DNA of 64,000 bases, from the NCBI GenBank assembly GCA_045603745.1, contig JAZUMQ010000037.1, forward strand, positions 1 to 64,000, in the 5' to 3' direction. A program made the position numbers and the translations under genes. Origin of the DNA: RGIG995 sp045603745. GTDB lineage: Bacteria > Bacillota > Clostridia > Oscillospirales > UBA644. This document shows, piece after piece, positions 51,546 through 59,809 of the stretch. The notes under the pieces are model-generated. The model searched no databases and was not told the DNA's origin. It saw only the letters and a list, made by a program, of their open reading frames with translations. The first letter of the stretch is position 1. Every line of letters begins with the position of its first letter.

Positions 51546-52562
51546 ATGACCATTATCGTAGACGGAATGGGCGGCGATAACGCCCCCCTGCAAATTCTGA
51601 AAGGCTGCGCCATGGCAGTGGAAGAACTGGGCGTGAAGATCATCGTCACAGGTCCGGAAGATCTGCTGAAAAAGACCATGGAAGAAAACGACATTGACGA
51701 AAACGGCATTGCGATCCGCCACGCGGAAGAGATCATTACCATGGACGACGATGCGGGAAGCGTATTGAAGGCAAAACGCAATTCCTCTATGGGGCTTGCC
51801 TTTGACCTTTTGAAAAACGGAGAAGGCGACGCCTTCGTTTCTGCCGGAAATTCCGGTGCCATTCTTGCGGGAGGCACGTTGATCGTCAAACGGATTCCCA
51901 ACGTAAAGCGGGCGGCATTTGCCCCGGTCTTTCCCTCCAAAACCGGCCATTTCATGCTGATCGACAGTGGTGCCAACGAAGTTTGCACCCCGGAATATTT
52001 AGATCAATTCGGAACTATGGGCGCGTTGTACATGAAAAACGCCGGGTTCTGCGATCAACCGAAGGTGGGGCTTTTGAACAACGGAACGGAGGAAAGCAAA
52101 GGGCCGGAACTGTATCAACAAGCTCATGCATTGCTGAAAGAAAACAACGCCTTTGAATTTGTGGGAAACGTAGAAGGCAGAGGTATTTTCGACGGAACCT
52201 GCGACGTTTTGGTGGCAGACGGATTTGCCGGAAACATTCTGCTGAAAACCGTAGAAGGAACCGCAATGTTCATGATGAGCATCATGAAAGATGCTCTGAT
52301 GTCCACCTTCTTCTCCAAGATCCTTGCAGCCCTGCTGAAACCTCAGTTGAGGGTCATGAAACGGAAATTGGACTACACCGAAGAAGGGGGCGCCGTTTTG
52401 TTGGGTGTGGCGAAACCCGTAGTGAAAGCCCACGGAAGTTCCAACGCAAAGGCGTTCAAGAACGCCATTCGTCAGGCGGCGAATTTTGCAAAATCCGGAG
52501 CCGTCGAAACCATCACGGAAAACTTAAAGGCACAAAAAGAAGCCTCTCAACCCGGAAAGTGA
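51546..52562 (+). CDS. plsX: Phosphate acyltransferase PlsX
   Basis: 338 residues: IIVDGMGGDNAPLQILKGC at the N-terminus, FVSAGNSGAILAGGTLIV, and the C-terminal GGAVLLGVAKPVVKAHGSSN. It transfers acyl groups from acyl-ACP to phosphate, giving acyl-phosphate for phospholipid synthesis. It normally works with the ACP encoded just downstream; here that ACP lacks the prosthetic-group serine. ATG 51546 follows GAGAGGAAGG at a long spacing. Confidence 0.96.
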   Translation: MTIIVDGMGGDNAPLQILKGCAMAVEELGVKIIVTGPEDLLKKTMEENDIDENGIAIRHAEEIITMDDDAGSVLKAKRNSSMGLAFDLLKNGEGDAFVSAGNSGAILAGGTLIVKRIPNVKRAAFAPVFPSKTGHFMLIDSGANEVCTPEYLDQFGTMGALYMKNAGFCDQPKVGLLNNGTEESKGPELYQQAHALLKENNAFEFVGNVEGRGIFDGTCDVLVADGFAGNILLKTVEGTAMFMMSIMKDALMSTFFSKILAALLKPQLRVMKRKLDYTEEGGAVLLGVAKPVVKAHGSSNAKAFKNAIRQAANFAKSGAVETITENLKAQKEASQPGK

Positions 52563-52569
52563 GAAAATT

Positions 52570-52809
52570 ATGATTCAAACCCTGAACACCTTAAAACCGA
52601 TTCTTGCCGACATTTTTGCCGAGGAAGAAGATCAGATTACCCCCGCCGTTCATTTTGTCGACGATCTGTATGCCGACGAATTGGACATGACGGAAATTTT
52701 CATGGCAGTGGAAGAGGAATTTGACGTATTCGTCGACCCTGAGGATCAGGAAAAAATTATTACCGTAGGGGATCTGATCGCCTACATTGAGGGACACCGT
52801 AATGACTGA
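52570..52809 (+). CDS. Acyl carrier protein-like protein lacking the phosphopantetheine serine
   Basis: 79 residues, the length and four-helix pattern of ACP: a helix 1 with ILADIFAEEEDQITP, helix 2 starting at DELDMTEIFMAVEEEFDVFV and a last helix VGDLIAYIEGH. The signature D-S-L-D is D36-E37-L38-D39 (codon GAA at 52678-52680), so the serine that takes 4'-phosphopantetheine is replaced by glutamate. Without it the protein cannot carry acyl groups in the usual way. It is in the standard ACP slot between plsX and rnc and overlaps rnc by 8 nt. Either another ACP gene exists elsewhere or this protein has a non-carrier role. Confidence 0.85.
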   Translation: MIQTLNTLKPILADIFAEEEDQITPAVHFVDDLYADELDMTEIFMAVEEEFDVFVDPEDQEKIITVGDLIAYIEGHRND

Positions 52810-53482
52810 ACTCTTGGCTAAAACCGAAGAAAAAATCGGTTACGTATTCAAAGATAAGGGACTACTCCGTAAGGCACTGACCCATTCTTCCTATCTCAAC
52901 GAACATCGGGAAGCAGAAGAATGCAACGAACGGTTGGAGTTTTTGGGAGACTCGGTCTTATCCCTCATTTGTTCCGACCACCTCTATAAGACCCGGAGCG
53001 GTGACGAGGGAGATCTGACGAAAACCAAAGCCCTTTTGGTTTGTGAAGAAGCCCTTTCTACCTACGCGAAAGAATTGAATTTAGGGGAAAGTCTGCTTTT
53101 GGGCAGAGGAGAAAAATTAGCAGGCGCCCAACACCGAAATTCCATACTGTGCGACGAGATCGAAGCGATCTTAGGGGCAATTTACTTAGACGGCGGATAT
53201 GAAAACGCTCGGAATTTTATTCTCCCCTCTTTGATCCGGGGCGGAGAAAATTTCCGTCAGCACGATTACAAGACCGTGCTGCAGGAAGTGATTCAGAAAA
53301 ATCCCGGAGAAGCGTTGAAATACGTCATTGCCGACGATTTCGGTCCGGAACACGAAAAAACCTTCGTCTGCCATCTGTATCTGAACAGCAACCGCATTTC
53401 CGAAGGGCGGGGACGCTCCAAAAAAGCGGCGGAACAGGAGGCGGCAAAAGAAGCCTTGGAATTGATGGGTATGGAAAGGTAA
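52802..53482 (+). CDS. rnc: Ribonuclease III
   Basis: 226 residues. The RNase III domain (about 1-150) has the signature NERLEFLGDSVLSLI (metal ligands Glu and Asp) and the second acidic pair in CDEIEAILGAIYLDGG; the C-terminal double-stranded RNA-binding domain (about 155-224) has GRGRSKKAAEQEAAKEAL. It processes rRNA precursors and structured RNAs. ATG 52802 has GAGGG and overlaps the ACP-like stop; the longer frame from 52787 is unneeded. Confidence 0.96.
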   Translation: MTELLAKTEEKIGYVFKDKGLLRKALTHSSYLNEHREAEECNERLEFLGDSVLSLICSDHLYKTRSGDEGDLTKTKALLVCEEALSTYAKELNLGESLLLGRGEKLAGAQHRNSILCDEIEAILGAIYLDGGYENARNFILPSLIRGGENFRQHDYKTVLQEVIQKNPGEALKYVIADDFGPEHEKTFVCHLYLNSNRISEGRGRSKKAAEQEAAKEALELMGMER

Positions 53483-53492
53483 GGAAATACAT

Positions 53493-54119
53493 ATGAATCT
53501 GATGTTATTCGGCTTGGTTTTCATCGTTCTTTGCTTCAACGCAACCTACAAAGTGGACGGCACCCTGCAATTCATCGACGTTTTGCCCGACTTTATCGGG
53601 TATCTTCTCTTGTGGATTCATCTGGAAAAACGCCGCATCAACCGACATATGAACGGTCTTTATACCGTCGTTTCGGCGATGACGCTGGTTTCGTTTCTGT
53701 TCTTTTTGGGGCAGATCAAAATCTTTTTCGGAAATACCTTTGACGGTGATCTGATTTTGATCGGCTGGCTTTTGGACGGACTGACCTATGTGATGGCAAA
53801 CTTCGGAGATCTGGTGCTTTTGATCGGAGTTCTGATTTTGGGTTGGCTTCACTTTGCCATGCTGGAGTATTGGGAACGGAATAATCAGCATAAATTACAT
53901 TGTACCGTCTGTAAACTGGGCATGGGTCTGTGCGGACTTTCCGGTCTGTGTCACGTAGGGGCAACCCTTGTGATCCTTCCCTTTTCCTGGCATTGGATCT
54001 GCTATCCTTTGTCATTGCTTGCTATCGCCACCGCGTGGTTTGTGATGAAAGATTCTCAGGAAATGTTGACCGGATCCAACGAATTGGTCAAAGAACGCCT
54101 GTTCGGTGGCAAAAAATAA
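53493..54119 (+). CDS. Polytopic membrane protein, unknown
   Basis: 208 residues with about six hydrophobic segments (about 1-16, 25-42, 55-75, 88-120 split in two, 140-165, 170-188). I recognise no family. Short features are VDGTLQFIDVLPDFIGYLLLW (two acidic residues within a membrane-like segment), a cysteine pair HCTVCK and a charged C-terminal tail (SNELVKERLFGGKK). It is located between rnc and murC, 10 and 21 nt from its neighbours, so it belongs to the same transcript. The position of SMC/ftsY genes in other Firmicutes (after rnc) is taken by this gene. Confidence 0.75.
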   Translation: MNLMLFGLVFIVLCFNATYKVDGTLQFIDVLPDFIGYLLLWIHLEKRRINRHMNGLYTVVSAMTLVSFLFFLGQIKIFFGNTFDGDLILIGWLLDGLTYVMANFGDLVLLIGVLILGWLHFAMLEYWERNNQHKLHCTVCKLGMGLCGLSGLCHVGATLVILPFSWHWICYPLSLLAIATAWFVMKDSQEMLTGSNELVKERLFGGKK

Positions 54120-54140
54120 TTTTATGGGAGTTTTAAACCA

Positions 54141-55562
54141 ATGAACGACATCAAAACTACCCTTCAAACCGCAAAAAAGTTGCATTTTATGGGCATCGGA
54201 GGATCTTCCATGAGTTCCCTTGCTCAAATTGCTTTGCGCCGCGGTTATACCGTTTCGGGTTCGGATATGCAAACAAACAAGGCAACGGAACAGTTAAAAG
54301 CGCTGGGGATTTCGGTCAATATCGGGCAGGTCGCCCAAAATATTGACGAACGATCTCCCGACGCCGTCATTATGACCGACGCCATTTCCCCCACGAATCC
54401 GGAACGTTTGCGGGCGGAAGAATTAAACGTTCCCATCTACCGCAGAGCAGAATTTTTAGGAGAGATTTTGGACGGCTATAAAACTACCGTCGGCATTGCC
54501 GGAACCCATGGAAAGACCACCACGTCGTCGATGGTCACGGCATTATTCCTCTCCGCAAAAAAGGACCCCTCTGCCATCATCGGAGGGCATATGAATCTTA
54601 TCGGCGCGTCCTACCGATTGGGGAGAACCGAAGATCTGTGCATCTTTGAAAGTTGCGAATTCAAAGAATCCTTTCAATTTTTCCGTTCCGACGTTTCCAT
54701 TATTTTGAACATCGGCGAAGACCACATGGAATATTTCAAAACCTTGGGCAACGTGATCCTTGCTTTCCGGAATTATCTTAAAAACATCAAACCCGGCGGA
54801 ACCTTGGTTACCAACGCCGAAGACGAGAACGTCAAAAAGATGCTGGACGGTTATTCCGGAAATCTTCTGTTGTTCGGCTTAAACGACGGTCATTTCCGGG
54901 CAGAAAACATTACGCTGAACCAAGGTCTTCCCTCTTTTGATCTGTATTATCACGCCAAAAATGACGAAGAAAAAGAATATTTCGGGAGAGTGGAACTGTC
55001 CGTTCCCGGACGCCACAACGTATTAAACGCTTTGGCAAGTGCCGCTTCCGGATTTGCGTTGGGACTGACAAAAGAAGAAATCGTCAAAGGACTTGCCACT
55101 TACAACGGTGCCGGACGGCGCTTTGAATACCATTGCACCGTCAACGGTGCTATCGTCGCCGACGACTACGGTCATCACCCCGACGCTTATAAAGTTACCT
55201 TTAAAACCGCCCGGGATCTGGGATTCAAGCGCATTATTGCGATCCACCAACCCCACACCTTCTCCCGAACAAAAATGCTGATGGACGAATTCGTGGAGGT
55301 GTTGTCTACGGTGGATAAAGTCTTGATTCCGCCCATCTATCCGGCAAGAGAAACCAACGATGACTATAATATTTATGCCCAAGACGTGGTGGCAAGGCTA
55401 AACAACGCCGAATTCATGGAAGATTTTGAGCACATCGCCGACCGAATTAAAGAATTGGCACAGCCCGGAGATCTGTTCATCACCTTAGGGTGCGGCGACA
55501 TCAACAAAGCCGCCATTCTGACCACAAAAAAATACGGAGAGAAAAAATTTCTTACCGAATAA
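54141..55562 (+). CDS. murC: UDP-N-acetylmuramate-L-alanine ligase
   Basis: 473 residues, Mur ligase layout. It has the N-terminal Rossmann domain (FMGIGGSSMSSLAQIALRRG), the central ATP-binding domain with P-loop GTHGKTTTSSM, LNIGEDHMEYF and the C-terminal domain with VADDYGHHPDAYKVTFKTA and VIAIHQPHTFSRT-type segments. It adds L-alanine to UDP-MurNAc, the first step of the stem peptide; the D-alanine for later steps comes from alr (24329). It is co-transcribed with the trkH-to-AKR run. Confidence 0.96.
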   Translation: MNDIKTTLQTAKKLHFMGIGGSSMSSLAQIALRRGYTVSGSDMQTNKATEQLKALGISVNIGQVAQNIDERSPDAVIMTDAISPTNPERLRAEELNVPIYRRAEFLGEILDGYKTTVGIAGTHGKTTTSSMVTALFLSAKKDPSAIIGGHMNLIGASYRLGRTEDLCIFESCEFKESFQFFRSDVSIILNIGEDHMEYFKTLGNVILAFRNYLKNIKPGGTLVTNAEDENVKKMLDGYSGNLLLFGLNDGHFRAENITLNQGLPSFDLYYHAKNDEEKEYFGRVELSVPGRHNVLNALASAASGFALGLTKEEIVKGLATYNGAGRRFEYHCTVNGAIVADDYGHHPDAYKVTFKTARDLGFKRIIAIHQPHTFSRTKMLMDEFVEVLSTVDKVLIPPIYPARETNDDYNIYAQDVVARLNNAEFMEDFEHIADRIKELAQPGDLFITLGCGDINKAAILTTKKYGEKKFLTE

Positions 55563-55578
55563 ACGACGGAGAATTACC

Positions 55579-56658
55579 ATGAAAAAACTGGGATTTGGTC
55601 TGATGAGACTTCCGAAACTCGATCCGGAAGTACAAGAATCCATTGATCTGGAACAATTCAAAGAAATGACCGATCGCTTTTTGGATCGGGGATATACGTA
55701 TTTTGATACGGCGTATATGTATCATAACCACGAAAGCGAGCGGGCGGTAAAAACGGCGCTGACAAACCGGATCGCTCGCAATCAATATTTGCTGGCGACC
55801 AAATTGCCCACGATGAAATTGGAAACCGTGGAAGATATGGAACGGATTTTCAATGAGCAATTGGAAAAATGCGGCGTAGATTATTTTGATTATTATTTGC
55901 TCCATTGCCTGAACGCCCGACTTTACGAAATCGCCACCCGGTTAAAGGCTTTTGACTTCGTGATGAAGAAAAAGGCCGAAGGCAAAGTGAAAAGATTCGG
56001 ATTTTCTTTCCACGATTCCGCGGAAATGCTGGACAAGATCCTGACCGAACACCCGGAAGTGGAATTCGTTCAGTTGCAGATCAATTATCTGGATTGGGAA
56101 TCTCCCACCGTTCAATCCCGGCTTTGCTACGAAGTAGCACGGAAACACGAAAAAGATATTATCATCATGGAACCCATCAAGGGCGGAGCCCTTGCCAACG
56201 TTCCCGCCGAGGCAAAGGCACTGATGGAATCGATGAATCCAAACAAGACCCCAGCCCAGTGGGCGCTGCAATTTGCGGCAAATTTGCCCGGTGTCATCAT
56301 GGTCTTGAGCGGAATGTCCGATCTAAAACAATTGGACGAAAACACGGCGTTTTTCACCGATCTTTCCCCTCTGACAAAAGACGAAACCACGATGTTGTTC
56401 CGTTGTGCAGACATCATCAATAAATCCGTGGCGGTTTCCTGTACCGGTTGCGAATACTGCACTTCCGATTGCCCGAAAAAGATTCCCATTCCCCAATGGT
56501 TCTCTGCCTACAACAGGGGCGAAGACGGAAACGCGCTGGCAAAAGATCACCCCACCCCTGCCGATTGTATCGGATGCGGAAAATGTGAAAAGCAATGTCC
56601 TCAGAAACTTCCCATTCGCCGTCTGCTTGCCGCCGCAAAGAGCGCGATGAACCTGTAA
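55579..56658 (+). CDS. Aldo/keto reductase with C-terminal 2x[4Fe-4S] ferredoxin domain
   Basis: 359 residues. An aldo/keto reductase TIM barrel (about 1-280) starts LGFGLMRLPKLD and has the catalytic Asp/Tyr in FDTAYMYHNHESE and a lysine in LATKLP. A C-terminal ferredoxin-like part (about 290-345) contains CTGCEYCTSDCP and CIGCGKCEKQCP. Such fused proteins are common in Clostridia and probably accept electrons from ferredoxin rather than NADPH. The substrate is unknown. Last gene of the 12-gene unit; a strong terminator follows. Confidence 0.93.
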   Translation: MKKLGFGLMRLPKLDPEVQESIDLEQFKEMTDRFLDRGYTYFDTAYMYHNHESERAVKTALTNRIARNQYLLATKLPTMKLETVEDMERIFNEQLEKCGVDYFDYYLLHCLNARLYEIATRLKAFDFVMKKKAEGKVKRFGFSFHDSAEMLDKILTEHPEVEFVQLQINYLDWESPTVQSRLCYEVARKHEKDIIIMEPIKGGALANVPAEAKALMESMNPNKTPAQWALQFAANLPGVIMVLSGMSDLKQLDENTAFFTDLSPLTKDETTMLFRCADIINKSVAVSCTGCEYCTSDCPKKIPIPQWFSAYNRGEDGNALAKDHPTPADCIGCGKCEKQCPQKLPIRRLLAAAKSAMNL

Positions 56659-56664
56659 CTTTTT

Positions 56665-56691
56665 AATACACCCCTTTTTTCGGGGTGTATT
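56665..56691 (+). terminator. Terminator of trkH-to-AKR operon
   Basis: A perfect 10-bp stem AATACACCCC (56665-56674) with GGGGTGTATT (56682-56691), then TTTT. Confidence 0.88.
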
Positions 56692-56741
56692 TTTTCATCA
56701 TTCCACTCACCGACCCCCAAATACCACTGACCGAAAAAGCC

Positions 56742-56770
56742 TTGACAAGAAAGAAAAACCGTGTTATGAT
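56742..56770 (+). promoter_or_regulatory. Promoter of LytTR-DUF3021 genes
   Basis: TTGACA (56742-56747), 17 bp, TATGAT (56765-56770) with TGT before the -10, 23 nt before the ATG at 56794. Confidence 0.8.
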
Positions 56771-56793
56771 GAACTCACGAAAGGAGGAATTCC

Positions 56794-57225
56794 ATGAAAT
56801 TCAATCTGATTCTCAACCCGGAAGCAGAAGAATCGGTAACGGTGGTTGCCCGAAAAAATACCCCCTTGACCGACGCCATTGAATCCTTGGTCTCTGCGCC
56901 GCCGCGGGATCTGATCGGATACAAAGACGGAAGGGGAATCAAACTTTCTCCGGAAGAGATCCATTGCATTTTAGCGGAAGACGACAAAATCTACGCGTTG
57001 ACCGAAAGCGAAAAACTGCAGTTAAACGGTCGGCTGTATCAATGGGAAGAACAGTTGCCCCAACGGTTTATCCGCATCAACCGTTCTCTTATCGCGAATC
57101 TGGATCAGATCCGAAAATTCGACGCGTCGTTCTCCGGAACAATGCAGGTGACCTTCCGCAACGGATACCGGGATTACGTCTCCCGCAGAAATCTAAAATA
57201 CGTCAAAGAAAGGTTGGGGTTATAA
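56794..57225 (+). CDS. LytTR-type DNA-binding regulator (no receiver domain)
   Basis: 143 residues. An N-terminal about 45-residue part has no receiver fold, followed by a LytTR domain (about 50-143: IHCILAEDDKIYALTESEKL, RFIRINRSLIANLDQIRKF, FRNGYRDYVSRR). Lacking an aspartate-phosphorylation domain, it is a stand-alone LytTR regulator of the type that is paired with a DUF3021 membrane protein, which is encoded 1 nt downstream. In streptococci and lactobacilli similar LytTR/membrane pairs are autoregulated, with the membrane protein as inhibitor; that is expected but not shown here. ATG 56794 follows AAAGGAGG. Confidence 0.92.
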   Translation: MKFNLILNPEAEESVTVVARKNTPLTDAIESLVSAPPRDLIGYKDGRGIKLSPEEIHCILAEDDKIYALTESEKLQLNGRLYQWEEQLPQRFIRINRSLIANLDQIRKFDASFSGTMQVTFRNGYRDYVSRRNLKYVKERLGL

Positions 57226-57226
57226 C

Positions 57227-57643
57227 ATGAACCGCTACACAAAAGAATTTTTTCACCGAGGCTTGATGTTCGCCGGATTTGGCCCGATCGTCACGGGCAT
57301 CGTTTACGCCATTCTCCAAGGCACGTTAACCGAGTTTTCTTTAACCGGAGGGCAGATCTGCCTCGCCATCGTCTCCACCTATCTGCTGGCATTTTTGCAG
57401 GCGGGTGCGTCGGTTTTCAATCAAATCGAGGAATGGTCTTTGCCCAAATCTCTGCTTTGCCATTTCGCCACGCTATACGTAGGTTACGTAGGGTGTTATC
57501 TGATCAATACTTGGATTCCCTTCGTACCCCAGGTCGTATTGATCTTTACCGCCATTTTCGTGGTGACTTACCTCGCAATCTGGCTTACCGTTTATCTGAT
57601 CGTCCGGAACACCGGAAAGAAAATGACCGCGGCATTGCGTTGA
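57227..57643 (+). CDS. DUF3021 family membrane protein
   Basis: 138 residues with four TM helices (about 12-33, 43-62, 75-95, 102-128). The N-terminal EFFHRGLMFAGFGPIVTGIVY and the loop QAGASVFNQIEEWS fit DUF3021, whose members are nearly always encoded next to a LytTR regulator and probably inhibit it (LytTR regulatory system). Start ATG 57227 is one base after the LytTR stop, with AGGTTGGGG upstream. A hairpin terminator (57669-57700) follows. Confidence 0.9.
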   Translation: MNRYTKEFFHRGLMFAGFGPIVTGIVYAILQGTLTEFSLTGGQICLAIVSTYLLAFLQAGASVFNQIEEWSLPKSLLCHFATLYVGYVGCYLINTWIPFVPQVVLIFTAIFVVTYLAIWLTVYLIVRNTGKKMTAALR

Positions 57644-57668
57644 TCTTTTGGATTAAAACAAACATAAA

Positions 57669-57712
57669 AACGACTCCTTACGGATATACTGTTCCGTAAG
57701 GAGTGATTTTTT
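57669..57712 (+). terminator. Terminator hairpin that also contains a ribosome binding site
   Basis: ACTCCTTACGGA (57674-57685) pairs with TCCGTAAGGAGT (57692-57703... right arm), loop near TATACTGT; GATTTTTTT follows. It terminates the LytTR-DUF3021 transcript. The right arm contains AAGGAG, which is also the only ribosome binding site for the small ORF whose ATG is right after the T-run (57714). Coordinates of the arms are accurate to a base or two. Confidence 0.75.
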
Positions 57713-57713
57713 T

Positions 57714-57905
57714 ATGTTTATCAACGAGAATCAATACGAGATCCGAAAAAAATACTGTCCCTCGCAACAAAAAAACGTCATCGTTCGGGTATATTTCGGA
57801 GAATGCGCTCACGAGGAATGTACCGAATTCAACAACTGCCAAGAAAATGGCGGTTGTGCCAATGACTATCTTCAATCGCAAGACAAATCTTCCCACTCGA
57901 CGTAA
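57714..57905 (+). CDS. Cysteine-rich 63-residue small protein, unknown
   Basis: 63 residues with five cysteines (15, 31, 36, 42, 48) in KKYCPSQQ, FGECAHEECTEF and NNCQENGGCAND, a spacing that could hold a metal ion or disulfides. I recognise no family. The ATG follows AAGGAGTG by eight bases, but this site lies within a terminator stem, and the 3' end overlaps the end of the convergent ABC-F gene by 34 bp. Reasons to keep it are the sensible ribosome-site spacing and non-random cysteine pattern. If real, it would be expressed only when RNA polymerase reads through the terminator. Confidence 0.5.
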   Translation: MFINENQYEIRKKYCPSQQKNVIVRVYFGECAHEECTEFNNCQENGGCANDYLQSQDKSSHST

Positions 57906-59776
57906 AGGGCGTCGGTCGCGGATTTCAGACCGTCCAACTGTTCCGAAATCTCCGCAACTTTGGCATAATCGGAAGCCACGGAGGGATCGGTAAACAAGGC
58001 GGTCAAGGCTTCCATCTTTTTTTCGTTTTCAGCAATTTCAGATTCGATTCGGGACAGGCGCGCCTGCTTTTTTCGGGCGGCGGCTTGTTCCGCTTTCTTT
58101 TTCACGTATTCGTTTTCCTTGGGTGCTTCGACAACGGAAACCGGCGTCGGTGCCGTTTCTTTGACGGCGTAGCGCTGACGGTAGGATAAATAGTCGTCGT
58201 AATTCCCGGCAACGGAGGTAATGCCGTCGTGGGTCAATTCCAAGATTCGGTCAGCCAAACGATTGATAAAATATCGGTCGTGGGAGACCGCCAAAAGCGT
58301 GCCGTCATAAGACAAAAGAGCATCTTCCAAGGCTTCTTTGGAGGGAATATCCAAGTGGTTTGTGGGTTCGTCCAAAATCAGCAGATTTGCCCCGGATAAC
58401 ATCAATTTTGTCAGGGAAACCCGAGCGCGTTCTCCCCCGGACAGAACGGAAATTTGCTTGAATACGTCGTCTCCCCGGAACAAAAACGCACCTAAGGCGG
58501 TTCGCACGGCGGTGTTCCCCAATTTGGGATAAGCGTCGGCAACCTCTTCAAATACCGTCTTTTCTTCGTGCAGATCTCCAATGGTCTGGTCGTAATATCC
58601 CACCTTGACCCGGGCGCCGAATTCCGAATTTCCGGCATCAGCGGTCTGTTGTCCCAAGAGAATCTTCAAAAGAGTTGTCTTTCCACAACCGTTAGGGCCT
58701 ACGAGAAAGGCGTGCTGTTGCTTATACAACGTCCAAGTCACGTCCCGGAACAGATGCTTGTCCTCAAAGGACATGGCAAGATTTTCAACCTTGACAACTT
58801 CGTTCCCCGTACCCCCCTCGGACTTAAACGAAAAACCGATGCTTTCCGGATCGTCTTCCGGCTTTTCCAGGTCGGCGGCAATACGGTCGATCTGTTTTTG
58901 CTTACTTCGGATCGTGACGTAATTGCGTTCCTGTCCGAAATGTTTTTGCTGAGCGATGATCCCCTCGATCCGGGAAATTTCTTTCTTCTTTTTTTCGTAT
59001 TCCCGTTCTAAGGTCAGCCGATCAAAGGCTTTCTTCTCTTTATAATAAGAATAATTACCGTCGTATACGGCGACTTTTTCGTGTTCCAGTTCAAAGGTGC
59101 GGTTGGTCACCCGATCCAGAAAAAACCGGTCGTGGGACACCACGATGACCGACCCTTTATATTCCGACAAAAATCCCTCTAACCATGCGATGGACGGAAT
59201 GTCCAAATGGTTCGTCGGCTCGTCCAATAAGAGCAATTTTGCTCCGGACAAGAGAATTTTTGCCAGCAAAACCCGCGTTCGTTGCCCGCCGGACAGCGAT
59301 AGCATAGGCAAAGAAATTTCGGTTTCGGTCAATCCGAGCCCCAACAACGTGGAACGGACTCGCCCCCGAAAGGTCATTCCACCGTTTCGCTCGAAGGATT
59401 CCAACAACGTGTGCTGACGACGAATCAGAGTTTCCTCTGCAGACGATTCCAAAGCGGCATTGACCTGCTCCAATTCTGCTTCTTGCTCCAAAAGAGAGGA
59501 GAATTGAGTCAAAACTTCTTCATACGCGGTACTGCCGGAAGTAAATTCCGAATACTGCTCCATATAAGCAACCGTCAGACCTTTTTCCTTGGTCAGGTAG
59601 CCGCCGTCGTATTCTTCTTTTCCGGTCAAGATCCGAAAAAGAGTGGTTTTCCCGGCTCCGTTGACACCGATAATCCCAATGCGATCGCCTTCGTTGACCT
59701 TAAAAGACACGTCATGAAAGAGCGTGCGGGTGGAAAAGGTCTTTTTCAGTCCGTCCGCTTGCAAAATCGTACCCAT
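57872..59776 (-). CDS. ABC-F family ATPase (ribosome-associated)
   Basis: 634 residues, two ABC modules in one chain. The first has GVNGAGKTTLFRIL, LSGGQRTRVLLAKIL and LLLLDEPTNHLD; the second has GPNGCGKTTLLKIL, LSGGERARVSLTKLM and LLILDEPTNHLD. The interdomain linker is long and charged (about 240-320, KKKKEISRIEG), and the C-terminal part (about 550-634) is a predicted coiled-coil of the Uup-type. No TM segments. Such proteins act at the ribosome in translation control or drug protection. ATG 59776 follows GGAGGGG. It is 33 nt after the PRTase gene. Confidence 0.93.
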   Translation of the reverse strand: MGTILQADGLKKTFSTRTLFHDVSFKVNEGDRIGIIGVNGAGKTTLFRILTGKEEYDGGYLTKEKGLTVAYMEQYSEFTSGSTAYEEVLTQFSSLLEQEAELEQVNAALESSAEETLIRRQHTLLESFERNGGMTFRGRVRSTLLGLGLTETEISLPMLSLSGGQRTRVLLAKILLSGAKLLLLDEPTNHLDIPSIAWLEGFLSEYKGSVIVVSHDRFFLDRVTNRTFELEHEKVAVYDGNYSYYKEKKAFDRLTLEREYEKKKKEISRIEGIIAQQKHFGQERNYVTIRSKQKQIDRIAADLEKPEDDPESIGFSFKSEGGTGNEVVKVENLAMSFEDKHLFRDVTWTLYKQQHAFLVGPNGCGKTTLLKILLGQQTADAGNSEFGARVKVGYYDQTIGDLHEEKTVFEEVADAYPKLGNTAVRTALGAFLFRGDDVFKQISVLSGGERARVSLTKLMLSGANLLILDEPTNHLDIPSKEALEDALLSYDGTLLAVSHDRYFINRLADRILELTHDGITSVAGNYDDYLSYRQRYAVKETAPTPVSVVEAPKENEYVKKKAEQAAARKKQARLSRIESEIAENEKKMEALTALFTDPSVASDYAKVAEISEQLDGLKSATDALYVEWEDLSCD

Positions 59777-59809
59777 CGTTCCCCTCCTTTCTGAAACTTA
59801 AAACAAATA

